Below are positions 61,101-64,000 of a stretch of DNA of 64,000 nucleotides, one piece after another; positions within the stretch are counted from its first letter, which is position 1; every line of letters starts with the position of its first letter. The stretch is taken from contig JAUCMP010000026.1 in assembly GCA_030770545.1 (NCBI GenBank), forward strand, positions 1,282,501 to 1,346,500, in the 5' to 3' direction. This DNA comes from Macropodus opercularis (Eukaryota > Chordata > Actinopteri > Anabantiformes > Osphronemidae). Under the pieces are notes generated by a model. That model saw only the letters and a program-made list of their open reading frames with translations, was not told the DNA's origin and ran no database searches. Made by a program: the position numbers and the translations under genes.

Positions 61101-64000
61101 TGTGAGACAAAAGTGTGTCTGAAAGTGTGGCGATACGAAACTGTGCCCCGTTATTTTGTGTGGGATGAGACTCGGGGATGCTTCATCCTCTCCTGAAGCT
61201 TCAGCTTTAATGCAGATAGTCAACATTTCTGAGCTGTTGCTGCCTCGACTCCATGTGAGATTTGCCAGGAAGTAGCTCATTAACTGCACATCTGTTTCAA
61301 GAGTTTTGTCTTAGTTGCCAGCATCAAAGAAAGACGGAGATAAAATGCTGCCATTAAATAAAAATGCTGTGTGTTCTGTGCTCGCTGCTTCTGTTTTCTT
61401 TGAGAAGTGCTGCTTGTTATTGCATTGAAGTCACTGTATTCAACTAATAACACAACTAACAGGCTTCCCAACGGCCTTGAAACCCTTAAAGGGTTGTTGG
61501 TTAAAACGTGAAGTGTGAAGCTAATCTTTCTAAAGAAAGGGTGCCCTTGAGAACACTGCAGTAAATTAGACCTCTAAACCTTTATTCATCGTGTCAGATT
61601 ACATCATTACCTTGTTTTGGTTGGACACGATGATAAATTAAGCTCAGGAGTCCAGAATGTGCTTCACAACCAAGGTGAGAAAGGAACTACATGTTCTCCA
61701 GCAGGGTTAAATGCTGCGTAGTGGTCAGGCATCCATCGTACAGTCTTCACTGCGCTGCCCAAAAATGAACTATACATGTTCCTGAATGTGTGTCAGTGTG
61801 GAGTGTTTGTGTACTAGAGTCTGAACGACTGTATCTGAAGAGTTTGTTTTTCTTCCCCAAAGGACCAAGCCTGCGTCCGCCTTGGGCATCTCTTTGTACG
61901 TCTGGCCTTTACAGCGCAGTGATGGGTCCTGACCTTACATTTCTCTAAAACGCAGCAGACAGGGATCATGCTTTTAGACGGTTACGGTTTTACCCAAGTG
62001 TATATGGTCGAGCACAAATCTCTACTCTGTATTTTCAGCATTAAGCTCTTGCTGTTATCCGTAACGCTGTACTGAGAACTCGGTGGCAGAAAAAACTTTC
62101 TACTAGCATCCACTAGTGCGGAGGTGAAGGGTCAGAGCTGCAGAGACCTGATAATACTTCTGGGAGAGAATTGCTGTGGAAAAGAAATCAAAGAGGCTAC
62201 AGAAGACTGTAAAGGATTAAAAAAGAAAGAATGAATAGCGAGTGGAACGAAGGTGACATGAGGTAGTGCTTTAAAGGCTCCTGCCCACGCACTCGGCATC
62301 CTCTCTCTCTGTATGAGAAGTCCACCCAGATATTCAGAGAACAGTAGTAGCATTACAAAAATCACACTGTCCAGCCACAGAGGGAGACGCCTTGGTAGTT
62401 TTTGGACTGAGCTGTAAACCATTTACATTATTTTTAAATGTATTCTGAGACGGTAAAGTTAAGACGCAAACCACTGATCATCATCAACGTTAGAAGAGTT
62501 TCACTAATTTCTAATTTGAGCCATCAAGCTAAAAGCTTTTTATTAATACACGGCACTGAAGTAAATATTTAACTCTGAGTGCTCACTGATGCCGGGCTCT
62601 GATGCATATTCTTCATATTTTATATGTCACCCATGTGGCCTCTTTAGCTTTTTAGTAGCACTGTTAAGTAACCAGATCGCTGCACAAGCCAGCTTTGTAT
62701 AAAACATGTCCTGCTGTAGAACAAAGGAGCATTTGTGCATTTCATGGGACTGAAGGCTGTTGTTGTTGTGCTTGTCCTGGTGGTAAAATGCTTTAAGGAA
62801 TAGGTGAAGTGGGATGTAAGCATCTCCTCCCAAAGCTCCTTTTCTTCCTCCAAATCGCTGACATCTTGGTATTTTAAAATGGCCAAAACACACCCCCCCC
62901 GGCTCCAGTCTGCACCAGTTACAGCTGCAGACGTTCTACTCTCAGCTTAAAGTCCACGGCCGTAGTAACTGTCACTGAAACAGACCCCAGTTTTAACTCC
63001 AGCCCTAAAGGGGCTTGAACCCTTCTTTTGGCGACCTGTGGGCCCGAAGCCAAAGGCGTATCGGGGTGTTTGGGTCTCAGAATGAAACCCTTTGAGTGTG
63101 GTCTGTTTCCTGGATGATGAGCAGATGGCTTTGACTGCACATGCGGGGCCATGCAGCTCCCTTCTGCTGAAACTCGTTTAGAGAAGTTTTATTAAATGTT
63201 TCCTGCTCCCCAAAGACATGAAATGGTGTTTGGCACGGAGGCTGGGGAAAGAAGAGGGAGCGAGGTAGAGCAGTGATTAAATGGCTTTTTGATGTTGATG
63301 CGTTTGGAAATCCCATTGGTTGTTATCTTCCCCAGCACTTAGCATAATGTGAAGAAGGATGGATGGGGCGAGTAGAGGAGACGAGCTGTGCTCTGCTCCT
63401 CGATTGAACTTCCACTGGACATTTGACTAATTACAAGACCAAGTTTCCTTGGAAAATGTTTGTCTATTTGTGTAATTTATATTTACTTTATGATGTTCTC
63501 CTTTTCCAGTAGTATCCATCCATCTCTTCTATTTTGTGTTGCCGTAGCTTCAGCTTTATGTAGCTGCCGTTTAACAGAGACTAGTAGCTTCAACAGAACC
63601 TGCTGAGTTTGGCACCGTTGCCTCCAAGTATAAATACTCACAACAGTAGCAGAAGGCAGAAACATAAATTAGACTTGGACGTTGCGTCTGTGTTTATGTC
63701 AGTGGGATTGTTCGCTTGCGTAGATGTCTGTTTTCGCTGCAGTAAAACAGAGGAAGCCCGGTGGACTATGAGGTTTATTCAGAAGCCAAATCATTAGGCT
63801 GGTAGCAAAGCTGATTATTGGCTGTCGTCAGCCTGCTTCAGCTCATCACTCCTCACAATGCAGTGTAATTGGTTTATAAAAGCAACTCATGCATTTTTGA
63901 TGTACGTCCTCGGACTTGAAGACTGTAGCAGTTCAGTGAACCCAAGACAGAGTCAGAATGATATGAGAGGCTGCAAAAACACAAATGACAGCAGTGAGGA
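58131..64000 (+). other. arhgap5 intron 2, running off the window
   Basis: Follows donor CGAACAG|gtgagt. I searched for the next RhoGAP exon (the GLYRVSGNK region) and did not find it in the remaining 5.9 kb, so the intron extends past the right edge. No other gene was recognised. Confidence 0.6.

Overview
Vertebrate nuclear DNA, almost certainly a ray-finned fish and probably a percomorph teleost. Genes are split by mostly short GT-AG introns. The non-coding sequence carries a widespread teleost tRNA-derived repeat, LINE remnants and CA/TG microsatellites. Gene order matches two stretches of human chromosome 14: SNAPC1-SYT16 (14q23) and DTD2-NUBPL-ARHGAP5 (14q12). YIPF6 lies between them. 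No bacterial, viral, CRISPR or plasmid features were seen. All exon models were built by hand from splice signals and checked for reading-phase continuity. None has transcript support.

Layout. 1-410 (minus): two exons of a SERTAD4-like gene running off the left edge. 4802-16632 (minus): syt16 (SYT14/16 family), seven coding exons. 18135-20430 (minus): snapc1, nine exons. 21192-22663 (plus): yipf6, two exons, head-to-head with snapc1. 24159-29913 (minus): an unnamed 19-exon gene, the most unusual feature here. 31389-33341 (minus): an unnamed F-box/leucine-rich-repeat gene. 34139-35000 (minus): dtd2. 35423-37813 (plus): nubpl, eleven exons, head-to-head with dtd2. 37814-47900: a gene-poor gap with LINE and SINE remnants. 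About 47900 to the right edge (plus): arhgap5, with a giant first coding exon, a second coding exon, and a large intron that leaves the window.

The candidate novel system is the gene at 24159-29913. Nineteen exons join in phase into one frame of 1,006 codons. The product would hold three copies of the N-terminal zinc-binding (HHCC) module of GIN/gypsy-type integrases, with a THAP (C2CH) zinc finger after each of the first two. An acidic linker and a Ser/Pro/Gln-rich linker with a basic cluster follow. The C-terminus is a full-length domain homologous to D-aminoacyl-tRNA deacylase 2 (DTD2). There is no integrase DDE core. The DTD2-like domain uses the same intron phases and an identical 70-nt exon as the true dtd2 gene about 9 kb away, but has lost the Gly of its Gly-Pro motif. 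This suggests a host gene assembled from transposon-derived zinc modules and a local duplicate of dtd2, possibly a nuclear protein with a pseudo-deacylase tail.

The other genes do not form one pathway. They are housekeeping and signalling genes: vesicle trafficking (syt16, yipf6), snRNA transcription (snapc1), tRNA quality control (dtd2), complex I Fe-S assembly (nubpl) and Rho signalling (arhgap5).
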